This document shows, piece by piece, positions 1-9,400 of a stretch of DNA of 64,000 bases (position 1 is its first letter; each line of letters begins with the position of its first letter). Source of the stretch: Rheum nobile (taxonomy: Eukaryota; Streptophyta; Magnoliopsida; Caryophyllales; Polygonaceae); the NCBI GenBank assembly GCA_027886185.1, contig WOAB01000211.1, positions 5,494,001 through 5,558,000 of the forward strand. Reading direction: 5' to 3'. The position numbers and the translations under genes are program-made. Under the pieces are notes generated by a model. The model made no database searches and was not told the origin of the DNA. It was given only the letters and a program-made list of their open reading frames with translations.

Positions 1-144
1 ATTGTGTAATAATGTACTAAAGATTAGCTCAGGGGCATTGTGTAAGAATGCACTAAAGATTAGTCCAGGGGCATTGTGTAAGAATGCACTAAAGATTAGC
101 CCAAGGGAATTGTGCAAGAACGCACTAAAGATTAGCCCAGGGGA
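1..144. repeat. 36-bp minisatellite, left part
   Basis: Copies of a 36-bp unit containing the core CACTAAAGATTAG recur with exact spacing: ACTAAAG begins at 16, 52, 88 and 124. The array runs off the left edge and continues after a solo LTR at 858. Because 36 bp is 12 codons, all copies share one open frame that reads a 12-residue repeat (LCKNALKISPGA-like). No domain or convincing start supports a gene. Arrays like this are common in the non-coding 3' part of large plant gypsy elements, which is one possible origin. Confidence 0.9.
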
Positions 145-420
145 TGTTGGAACTGAATTTTCCGGGCACTTTTCCGGTGGGCTCCGGTCACCGGTTGTGC
201 CGGATTATGGGAGCGTTGGATTCGCCTCCGCGAGCTCTACAACGAAGTGTGCTCATACGATAAATTTGGGTTCCGTTTGAATGAGAAATGAGGACTCAAA
301 GGTGGTTGGTTGCAACACCCAAATGGAGTTTGGGGTGCAATTCTATATCCCATATCGGAAATGTGGGAGTAGAATTGAGAAGAGCTTGACCACTCGCGCG
401 CCGTCCGTCCGATCCGATCC

Positions 421-455
421 GGTCGGGTCGGGTCGGGTCGGGTCGGGTCGGGTCG
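421..455. repeat. GGTCG pentamer microsatellite in the solo LTR
   Basis: Seven uninterrupted copies of GGTCG lie in the upstream (U3-like) half of the solo LTR, about 70 bp before its TATA box. The tract creates long open frames on both strands, which I treat as artefacts. Confidence 0.9.
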
Positions 456-482
456 GGCTGGGGCTGGGGCTTGTGGGCTTGT

Positions 483-531
483 GAGCCGTTGCAGAAGATC
501 TGCAACGGCTCCTCTTCCAAGCTCTATATAA
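483..531 (+). promoter_or_regulatory. Core promoter of the solo LTR: 13-bp inverted repeat plus TATA box
   Basis: A perfect inverted repeat with 13-bp arms (483-495 and 499-511) and a 3-nt loop lies 13 bp upstream of TATATAA (525-531). Pyrimidine-rich sequence follows at about 580. The arrangement is that of an LTR U3/R boundary. The palindrome could be a protein-binding site or an RNA hairpin; its function is inferred only. Confidence 0.6.
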
Positions 532-857
532 GAGCGAGCGTCCTCTCATTCAGAACACACTCATCGAACACAGCTATCCTCCTCCCTCTTCTCTGTTTTC
601 CGAAAAAATCGAGTCTGAGAGTGCTCCACAGAAACGGTTCATAGCCTTCGGTCCTTTGGTTGCGCAAGTCCGAAGTTGTTCAAGCAGTTGTATCCTGGGA
701 TTCGGAATGCCATCAACCGTCGCAATACGGGGCGTTTTCAGAATTAAGGAGAGAGATATCGTTCTCGACTCTGCTTTGTAATTCTGTTCGGTATACTTTC
801 GTTTCATTATTGTACGCTTTCTTATTGCAGTTTATATTTCGTATATGCGTTCCTACA

Positions 858-1036
858 GGGGAATTGTGTAAGAATGCACTAAAGATTAGCCCAGGGGAAT
901 TGTATAAGAATGCACTAAAGATTAGCCCAGGGGCATTGTGTAAGATTGCACTAATTATTAGCCGAGAGGCGTTGTGCAAGAACGCACTAAAGATTAGCCC
1001 AGGGGCATTGTGCAAGAATGCACAAAAGATTAGCAA
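858..1036. repeat. 36-bp minisatellite, right part
   Basis: The array of 1-144 continues after the solo LTR. Core positions are 878, 914, 950, 986 and 1022, again exactly 36 bp apart, and the last copies are diverged. The array then gives way to the palindromic repeats at about 1064. Confidence 0.9.
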
Positions 1037-1063
1037 GCCATACGAAGAGGAAAGATTTTTCGG

Positions 1064-1322
1064 GAAAATGTCCGACCGCACGGCTGTGTGTTTTACCGCA
1101 CAGGCCGTGCGGTAGCCTCGACATAAGTCAGGGAAAATTCTTCGGAAAAATGTCCGACCGCACGGCTGTGCGTTTTACCGCACAGGTCGTGCGGTAGCCT
1201 CGACATAAGGCAGGAAAATTTCTTCGGAAAAATGTTCGACCGCACGGCCGTGCGGTGCCCTCGTAAAAAAAAATTACTGACTGCACGACTGTGCGTTTTA
1301 CCGCACGGGCCGTGCGTTGGCC
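1064..1322. repeat. 82-bp tandem repeat made of GC-rich palindromes
   Basis: The block TCCGACCGCACGG begins at 1071, 1153 and (as TTCGAC) 1235, a period of 82 bp. A fourth, shortened and diverged copy follows near 1275. Within each unit, CCGCACGGCTGTGCG and CGCACAGGCCGTGCGG face each other across TTTTAC, so every unit can form a long hairpin. Repeats rich in GCACGG/CCGTGC are frequent in gag-proximal or 3' regions of Athila/Tat-type gypsy elements, but no coding domain confirms that here. Confidence 0.8.
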
Positions 1323-2261
1323 TCGACTTGCATTACGCTATTTGTTTTCAGAAGAACGGACCGAGGATACTGGGCCTTAATAGGTTTGGTTATATTCGGC
1401 CTCTATGAGCCTTCAAAGCCCGAGGGGCAAATTGATGAGGTAAAATAATATTTATTATTATCTTTATCTAATTTTCTTTTATTATGCTTATAATTTCAGC
1501 AAGCATGGTTATGGACTTTAATGAGGGAAAGCCCAACAAGGTAAATTAATTCATTCACATTAATGGACCTAAAAAAAGCCCTAATGAGGGCTCTCTCTTC
1601 TTTTTCAGACGAACATGAGCTTGGCTACCTCCATTGATTGGTTTTTGAGAGCTTTTCGGATGATTTGAGCGTCGGAGGGGCTTTAGGGGAGATTCAGTCC
1701 TCCCGTTGACTCGTTTTGTGATTTCAGGAGTATATGAAAGGTCATATTCCTCATCTGGAGTGCGGAGGTCATCAGATACAGTCGTTCCAGTTCGAATCCG
1801 CATGGAAGATCAAATTCATGCTTCAACAGATTCCATACAGTCCATAACTGAGAAAAGATGGCCACACAAGTAGAGTTAAAGTAAGAGGGAGAAGGAATAC
1901 CAATTACCCAGCAAAAACTCAATGTCAGCTCTGTATGACTGTATGTCATCCATCTAAACTAAATTCTTTCCGAAATTTCAATTTGAGTATAATATATACT
2001 GGCAGAATTATTGCCTTATGTTCAAATAAAATGAGATTTACACATATATATAACTCTTATAATTGTCACTTTTTAAATTTACAACAAGGCATCATTGTGA
2101 CCTTCTAAACGATTAAGCACTCACACGATCATCCTTGTAGCTATTTATGATGATTGATGAGCCACAAAACTATCACTAACCAATTTACAAATATAGTATC
2201 GCTCTTAATTACACGTGAGCTATATATAAATAGTAACCAATAGCTATATGTCAGGCATGCA
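1323..2261. other. Non-coding; possible PPT and LTR start at 1433
   Basis: No credible gene is seen. A purine-rich stretch (GAGGGGCAA, about 1422-1430) is followed at 1433 by TGATGAGG, which would fit a polypurine tract and LTR start for the element whose 3' part may be the repeats at 1-1322. No matching LTR end was found, so this is tentative. From about 1980 the sequence is AT-rich and unremarkable. Confidence 0.3.
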
Positions 2262-2266
2262 CAAAC

Positions 2267-2908
2267 TGTTGGACCAAAGGCCCATTAGTCCAGCCCAAGT
2301 CTCCCTTTGCTTGTCATATAAGCAAAGTTGGAGAGCATCAGATGCACGAGATTTGCATCTAAAATTGGGTACAAGTGTTTGCCCTAGTTGCAGCCCCTAT
2401 TTGAGAGATTCAAAAGAGCACAAGAGTGAGGAGGGAGATTGGAGAAGAGAAATTGGTGGAGAAAGTAAAGGTTTTTCCTGGTCTACACCTCGGATCGTTC
2501 ATCTCTTGTCCCGAGAAGCCGACAACGGGTGTTTGTTGGTAAGTACCCTTCTTTGGTTGAATCTAATCACTAGTTACAAGCGTTTATTGTTAGATTGGTG
2601 ATTTGCTTGAGTTGATTCTCCATATCTTGTTATCTCCTTTGTACTCGTTTTGATGATTAGTGGATTTCGTGCTCTGGCGGGCAACAGTGAGTTTTTTACC
2701 TCTCCTTAGGAGGGTTTTTCCCACTTAAATCGTGTGTTGATTTCGTGCATTACTTATGTTGTGCTTGTGTTGCTTGATTGTGGTTTGGTTTCTGCGATCT
2801 GGTTGGTTTTAGTTTTGGTTTCCGGAAAGAGACATAGGTTCCGCAGGTTCATTGATTGTGAGCTTTCGCTGATTTGTTAGCGGGATCGAATAGTGATCGA
2901 TCCCAACA
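2267..2908 (+). repeat. COPIA-1 5' LTR
   Basis: This 642-bp LTR runs from TGTTGGACC to CCCAACA. It lacks about 36 bp that are present in the 678-bp 3' LTR: one gap of about 28 bp near 2636 and one of about 8 bp near 2448. The two copies therefore differ by indels as well as substitutions, which argues against a recent insertion. Confidence 0.93.
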
Positions 2909-2910
2909 AG

Positions 2911-2923
2911 TGGTATCAGAGCC
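2911..2923 (+). other. Primer-binding site, initiator-Met tRNA
   Basis: TGGTATCAGAGCC lies two bases after the 5' LTR. It is the standard complement of the 3' end of plant initiator methionine tRNA used by most copia elements. Confidence 0.9.
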
Positions 2924-2955
2924 ATAAAGAGCTCAGTTTGAGTTTGGGTCGAGAT

Positions 2956-5580
2956 ATGATGACTAAGACAGAGGAGTTTGCGGGTACGATGATTAAGCTG
3001 ATGTCTTCGAATTACTCGATTTGGAAGTCGAAGATGGAAGATATTTTGTACTGCAAAGATTTGTTTGATCCGATTCAGTTAGGGTCGGACAGACCAGCTG
3101 AGATCAAAGAGAACGACTGGGTAAAGTTGCATAGAAAGGCAGTTAGAACCATGAGGCAGTGGGTAGACAATAGTGTCTATCATCATATCAGCAACGAGAT
3201 AGACGCACAAGTTTTATGGAAGAAGCTGGAATCCATGTATGAGAGAAAGTCAGCGCAGAGCAAGGCCTTTGTAATCAGAAAGATCGTGAATCTGAAATAC
3301 AAAGATGGAAAGTGTATTGCCGAACACCTGAGTGAGTTTCAGGAGCTAGTGAATCAGCTGAACAGAATGAAGTTGGTCCTAGATGATGAGCTGCCAGCTT
3401 TGTTGCTTTTGAGTTCTTTGTCGGATACCTGGGAGACTCTGGTTGTGTCCATCAACAACTATGAACCGAGTGGCGTTGTATCCTTGAGTACCGTGATTGA
3501 TAGTCTCTACAATGAGGAGACTATGAAGAAAGATATGGACACTAACACTTCGCAGACTCTGGCGACGACTTCAGAGAATAGGTCCAGAGCGAGAAGCAGA
3601 AAAATAAAGGGACGTGAGAAATCCAGAGGGAAGTCACAGAATAGAGGGACATCTCAGAGTAAATGAAAGATGGCTTGCTTTCATTGTGGCAAAGAGGGGC
3701 ATATGAAGAGGAATTGCTATGCCTTGAAGAAGAGCATGAGTGAAGAGAAGAATCAGAAAGAAGACGACAAGAACACCACTGCAGTTGTATACAGTGATGA
3801 AGAAGGTCTTGTTGTTCTTTCCTGTGTAGATGATCACAGTGATGAGTCAGATTCTCGTGTAGAATGGATAGTGGACTCAGCTGCATCCTATCATGCTACA
3901 CCGATAAAGGAGATATTCACCAGCTATAGAGCAAGAGACTTTGGAAAGGTGAAGATGGGGAACACCAGCTATGCAGAGATTGTTAGTATGGGTGACATTT
4001 GTGTTCAGACAAATGCGGGTTACACGTTGACTCTGAAGAATGTGCGACATGTACCTGATCTGCGTATGAATTTGATTTCTCTTCATGCTTTAGACCTAGA
4101 GGGTTATCATAGTTACATTGGTAATAAGAGATGGAAGCTGATTAAAGGCTCGATGGTGATTGCTAGAAGGAGTCTGAGCTACACGTTATACAAGACTCAG
4201 ATGAAGGTCTTGAGAGATGACCAGAATACAGTTGAAGATGATGCATCACCAAATTTATGGCACAGACGGCTGGCTCACATGAGTGAGAAAGGACTGCAGA
4301 TTTTGGCAAAGAAGTCCCTCATTCCTTCCGCCAAAGGTACTCCTCTGAGCCCTTGTGATTATTGTTTGTTTGGTAAACAAACTAGAGTGTCATTTAGCAA
4401 ATGTTCTGAAAGAAAAAAGAATTTGCTTGAACTGGTGTATTCTGATATGTGTGGTCCCATTGATGTACCCACACTTGGTGGTCGTAGATATTTCCTGACC
4501 TTTATTGATGATGCTTCACGTAAGGTTTGGGTGTTTGTTTTGAAAACAAAAGATCAGGTCCTTGATTGCTTCAAGCAATTTCATGTCATGGTGGAGAGAG
4601 AGAAGGATCATTCTCTGAAATGCCTTCGCAGTGATAATGGAGGCGAGTACACTTCCCAGGAGTTTCAGAAATATTGCCAGGAGCATGGCATACGACATGA
4701 GAAGACAACTCCGGGCACTCTACAACACAATGGCGTCGCAGAGAGGACCAATAGGACCATCATGGAGAAGGTCAGATGTATGCTGAAGATGGCAAATCTT
4801 CCTAAGCCATTTTGGGGTAAAGCTATGATGATTGCTTGCTATCTGATGAATAGATCTTCATCAGCTGCTTTGGATTTTGATATTCCTGAGAGAGTTTGGT
4901 CTGGAAGAGACATTTCATACTCTCATTTGCGGGTCTTTGGTTGTAAGGCATTTGTGCATGTGCCTAAAGAGCAGAGATAGAAGCTGGACGATAGAGCAAT
5001 TCCATGCACTGTTCTAGGCTATGGATATACTAATTTTGGATACAAGCTGTGGGATCCAGAAAGGGAGAAGGTGATAAGGTCCAGGGATGTGATCTTTCAC
5101 GAAGACAAGCTGTTGTCAGATTCTGAGACACCAGAGGAAGTTGATGAGCTTCTAGTTTACTTTCCCTCTCATTCAGAAGGGAATGACACAAGTGACGAGT
5201 CTTCTTCAGAGAATGGCACATATGAGATTCTTGTGTCAGACGATGTCTTGCCAGATGCTAAAACTGGTGAGGGTTCTGAGCAGGGGGAGCCAGAAGAGAG
5301 TGACGAAGCTAATAAGCTCAGAAGGTCAGAAAGAGAACGTCGTATGTCCACTAGATATCCCTCGTCTGAGTATGTTGCAGGTAGTGAAGAGGGGGAGCCT
5401 GAAAGTTTCCAAGAAGTGCAAAACCACAAAGAAAAAACTCAGTGGGTGAAAGCCATGGAAGAGGAGTTGAGTTATTTGAAAAAGAACAACACATATGAGC
5501 TAGTGAAGCTTCCAAAAGGAAGAAAGGTGTTGAGAAACAAGTGGGTGTTCAGGCTAAAGATGGATGGAGACAAACTAGTC
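2956..5580 (+). pseudogene. COPIA-1 gag-protease-integrase and start of RT (5' part of the split polyprotein)
   Basis: The ATG at 2956 is the first one after the PBS. One frame runs to the CRM-A insertion. It encodes copia gag (UBN2-like, about 2956-3660), a zinc knuckle CFHCGKEGHMKRNC (about 3679-3720), protease with DSAAS (about 3870), integrase with an HH-CC finger (WHRRLAH to CDYC) and core D-D-E (YSDMCG, SDNGGEY, GVAER), and the N-terminus of RT (NKWVFRLK). In-frame stops lie at 3664-3666 (TGA, between gag and the knuckle) and 4978-4980 (TAG, after integrase). The frame is cut at 5580, inside RT, by CRM-A. Confidence 0.92.
5570..5580. repeat. Left copy of the 11-bp direct repeat flanking CRM-A
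   Basis: ACAAACTAGTC occurs at 5570-5580 and again at 15100-15110, immediately outside CRM-A. In the uninterrupted copia RT frame this string would occur once. Its length is unusual, because gypsy integrases normally duplicate 5 bp. Confidence 0.85.
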
Positions 5581-6491
5581 ATGTGTCCTTGCCTCTTGTG
5601 TCAAGCCAAGTTGTCAAAGGAGACGCCTTGGATATAGTCTTTGTTGGGAAGTCACGTCTGAACGTCACAGTGGTGGTGATCGCGAATGGAAGAACGCGAT
5701 GATGGTGGTGGTGGTGATCACGGTGGCGATGGAAGCGAGTTGATGGGAGTATGGATAGTGGTGGCGGAAGCGATTGAATGGAGGGATAGACGACTTGAAG
5801 GGACAAGTCATTGATGTCGTAGCGTCGACTGCGGAGGGGATAAGCTCAATGGAGATCGAGTGGTTGTCGTAGCATCGGCGGCGGAGTGAATGGGGATGAG
5901 AGGGATATGGGTGACGTTCGATCAAGGGAAGGAGGGATTAACACTCGACTTTAAACCTTGAACTTTAACTTTGAACGTGAGAAATAAAGAGTACAAAGTA
6001 GGGTATAAATAGGGAAGGGGTCTCGACCAAGACCTAATGGGCTTGGGTCGAAACGAGCCTAAGGGCTAGCCCATGCAAGCATGCAAAAGGCACAAACCCT
6101 AAAAGATAAAAGGAAACTATCCTAAACGCTATAAATAAGGAAACTATCTAATACAAGCTGGAAATACCAAATATAGATTATGTCTTAAAAAGAACACGTG
6201 AAACTCATGGACGCGTTGAAGGCCTTGACGAGATCATCGCGTGAGACAAGAAGGTGGCACAGTCTTCAAAAGAACGCGGCCTTTTCACAGTCTTTAGAAC
6301 TTCCGATGGTGGCGAGGACGATGAGCCATGGATTGGTCTCTGGGCTTCCTTGGCTGGTGGCGGCGCGTGCTATAAGTGACGCGACGGCGGCGACGATGGC
6401 CTTGGACCTAGACCTTGTTATTGGGCCCTTTGAGCGTAGGCTCATGGCTTCTTCCTCGTCTTGGGTCGTCATGGGAGGCAGGGTCACATCA
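5581..6491 (-). repeat. CRM-A 3' LTR
   Basis: Homologous to 12796-12993 plus 14395-15099. On the minus strand it starts TGATGTGACC at 6491. It contains the last 75 or so codons of gag-pol (6491-6266), then a GA-rich region and a probable promoter and leader. The outer end lacks the terminal two bases of the LTR. Confidence 0.88.
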
Positions 6492-9400
6492 CCCTCTCCC
6501 ACTTGGCTGTGAAGCGTCCTCTCTTCACTATCATCAAACTCTGGCTCAACATATGGAGTCAAGTCGGCCACGTTGAAGGATGCGTGGACTCCAAAATCTG
6601 GTGGGATCTCAAGTTGATAGGCATTGTCCCCTATGGCCTTTATCACGCGGTAGGGGCCATCTCTATGTGGTGCTAGTTTGTGCTTTCGTCGCGAGGGGAA
6701 CCTCTCTTTTCGTAGATGCACCCAGACAAGGTCCCCGGGGGCAAAGACGACGCGGCGGCGGCCTGAATTCTTCTGCGAGGCATACTACGCGGCCCTCCTC
6801 TCCAGCTGCTCCTTGGTCTTTCGATGAAGCTCTTGGACTTGCTCAGTGTGATGTGAGGCGGATATATGCACTGGATCTCGGAGAGGGCACGACGACAAAT
6901 CCAGTGGTGTCAAGGGGTTGATGCCATACACCACCTCAAAAGGTGTCAACTTGGTCGTCGTGTGCCTGCATCTATTGTAACAAAACTCGACAATTGATAG
7001 TAAGTCATCCCAACGCTTAGGGTTGGATTTGAGCATCGTGCGAAGGAGGGCTCCTAGAGTTCTATTGATGACCTCCGTTTGACCATCGGTTTGGGGATGA
7101 TAGCTAATCGAGAATAGGAGTTTGGTTCCTAGCTTTCCCCAAAGAGTTCTCCAAAAATGACCAACAAACTTAGAATCCCTGTCACTAATAATGGTACGCG
7201 GGACTCCATGAAGACGCACCGCATGCTCAAAGAATAAATCAGCAATCTCACTAGCACTATGAGTGGTCTTACAAGCTATAAAATATACCATCTTAGAAAA
7301 TCTATCTACGACCACAAAAAAAGAGTCTTTACCTCGTCTAGAGAGGGGCAAACCCGTGATGAAATCCATAGACAAATCTTCCTAGGGGGCACTCGAAATG
7401 GGCAAAGGAGTGTAGAGGCCGTGAGGACTAGACTTAGCTTTGGCTCTCTGGCAAGTCACACAACTCCTACAAAACCTAGTCATTTGGTGGGTCATGTTAG
7501 GACAAAAGAAATGTTCTCTCAGCGCGTCTAAGGTCTTCCTAATCCCAAAGTGTCCATGACTCACGTGTGCTTCCTCAATCAAGAGGAGCCTAATGGAAGA
7601 TCTAGGAATGCATAGACGACACGCCTTATACAAATAACCCTCAGAAAGGTAAAACGTCTCAAACTCACGCGATCTCAGGCAATGTTCAAGAATAGGGGCA
7701 AAGAAAGGGTCACTAGCATATAAATATATAATCAAAGCAAAACCCAAAATCTTAGTTTGCACTTGAGTCAAGAGAACATACCTGCGGGACAGCGCATCAG
7801 CAACGATGTTATCTTTCCCTTTCTTGTGAACAACAACATAAGGGAATGTCTCCATAAACTCCACTCGGCGAGCATGGCGGTGATTGAGGTGAGCTTGGCT
7901 CTTCAAGTAGCTCAACGCGGCATGATCACTGTGGATGACAAACTCACGCGGCCAGAGGTAGTGTTGCCAAGTCTTCAGCACGCGTACTAAGGCATAAAGC
8001 TCTGTGTCGTAGGTGGGGTAATTGAGAGTGGCTCCTGTGAGCTTCTCACTGAAGTAGGCAATTGGCCTCTTTTCTTGGTGTAGCACACCACTAATGCCTA
8101 TGTCAGAGGCATCACACTCTACTTTGAAGTGTTTGGTGAAATCTGGAAGCTGGAGCAATGGCGCTTGGCATAATGCGGTCTTCAAGGCGGAGAAGGCGCG
8201 TGCATGGGAATCCTGCCACAAAACGGTGCTTCCTTTCTTGGTGAGCTCGTGAAGTGGCACGACAATGGAGGAAAAGTCGCGTACAAAACGCCGATAAAAT
8301 CCCGCGAGACCGAGAAAGCTTCGCACTTGTGTCGGAGTTGTAGGTGTGGGCCAGTCCCTAATGGCCGTGATCTTTTCCTCGTCAATGCGTAAACCATCGC
8401 TACTAACAATGTAGCCCAGAAAGTTGGTTGACGCGGAGAAAAAGGAACACTTAGCCAGATTGGCGAATAGGTGCTCTTGGCGAAGACACTCTAACACTTA
8501 TCGAAGGTGATCGGCATGGTCTTCGAGGCTCCGGGAATACACAAGTATGTCATCGAAATAAAAAACAACAAACTTGCCAAGGAAAGATCTCAACACGTGG
8601 TTCATCACGCGCATGAATGTGCTGGGCGTGTTCGTGAGCCCAAAGGGCATGACAAGCCACTCGTAGAGCCCATACTTGGTTTTGAATGCCGTCTTCCATT
8701 CATCACCTTCTTTCATTCTGATTTGGTGATAACCACTCTTCAAATCAATCTTGGAGAAGAGTGTCGCGCCATGAAGTTCATCAAGCATATCATCAAGGCG
8801 GGGAATAGGGTGCATATACTTGACTGTGATCTGGTTTATGGCATGGCAATCAACACACATTCTCCAAGTGCCATCTTTCTTGGGCACAAGGATCACATGC
8901 ATAACACAAGGGGAAAGAGATTCCCTTACGTACCCGCAATCTAACAATTCTTGGACTTGGCGCTGTAGTTCTTTGGTCTCTTCTGGACCAGCTCTATAAG
9001 CAGCGCGGTTGGGCAAAGAAGCACCTGGAACAAGATCAATCTGGTGCTCAATGCCTCTCAGGGGAGGTAATCCTTGTGGCAACTCATCTGGGAACACGTC
9101 TTGGAACGCGGCAAGCAACTTCGCGATCGATGATGGTAAGACCGCATTCTTCAACGATTCTGGTATGCATGGGGTTGGCACAAGTAGAAAACATGGCGCT
9201 TTGCCAGTGACACATGTAGTGAGGTCACTGGGCCTGGCCAAAAGAACGCGTTGCTCACATGTTCCTTGCAAAGGATGCGCTGGGGGCAACGAGGGAGTCG
9301 GGGAACTTGGTGTCCCAGCTTGGGCATGTGGCTTCTTCTTGCTAGTGCCTGGAGAAGGCAAAGTGTGACCAGATTTGGACATAGGGGACGCAGTCTCTAT

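Larger units (their letters stand above)
145..857 (+). mobile_element. Solo LTR inserted in the minisatellite
   Basis: The segment starts TGTTGGAA and ends TTCCTACA, an imperfect inverted pair typical of LTR termini. It is flanked by a perfect 5-bp duplication, GGGGA at 140-144 and 858-862. Removing the 713 bp plus one duplication restores the 36-bp register (124, then 160), so this is a clean insertion. There is no internal region, PBS or second LTR, so it is the product of LTR-LTR recombination. It carries a TATA box with a plausible transcript start near 555-560. Termini and length fit a Ty1/copia LTR, but the family is not identified. Confidence 0.9.

Noticed and set aside
281..520. Open frames on both strands around the GGTCG repeats
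   Set aside because: They follow from a stop-free pentamer repeat inside a solo LTR and have no domain.
660..1115. 151-codon + strand frame
   Set aside because: It joins LTR sequence to the minisatellite and palindromic repeats; the boundary at 857 shows it is composite.
8507..8944. Long + strand frames opposite CRM-A pol (also 9009-9631, 10553-11074)
   Set aside because: They are antisense shadows of the minus-strand polyprotein, which has all the conserved motifs.
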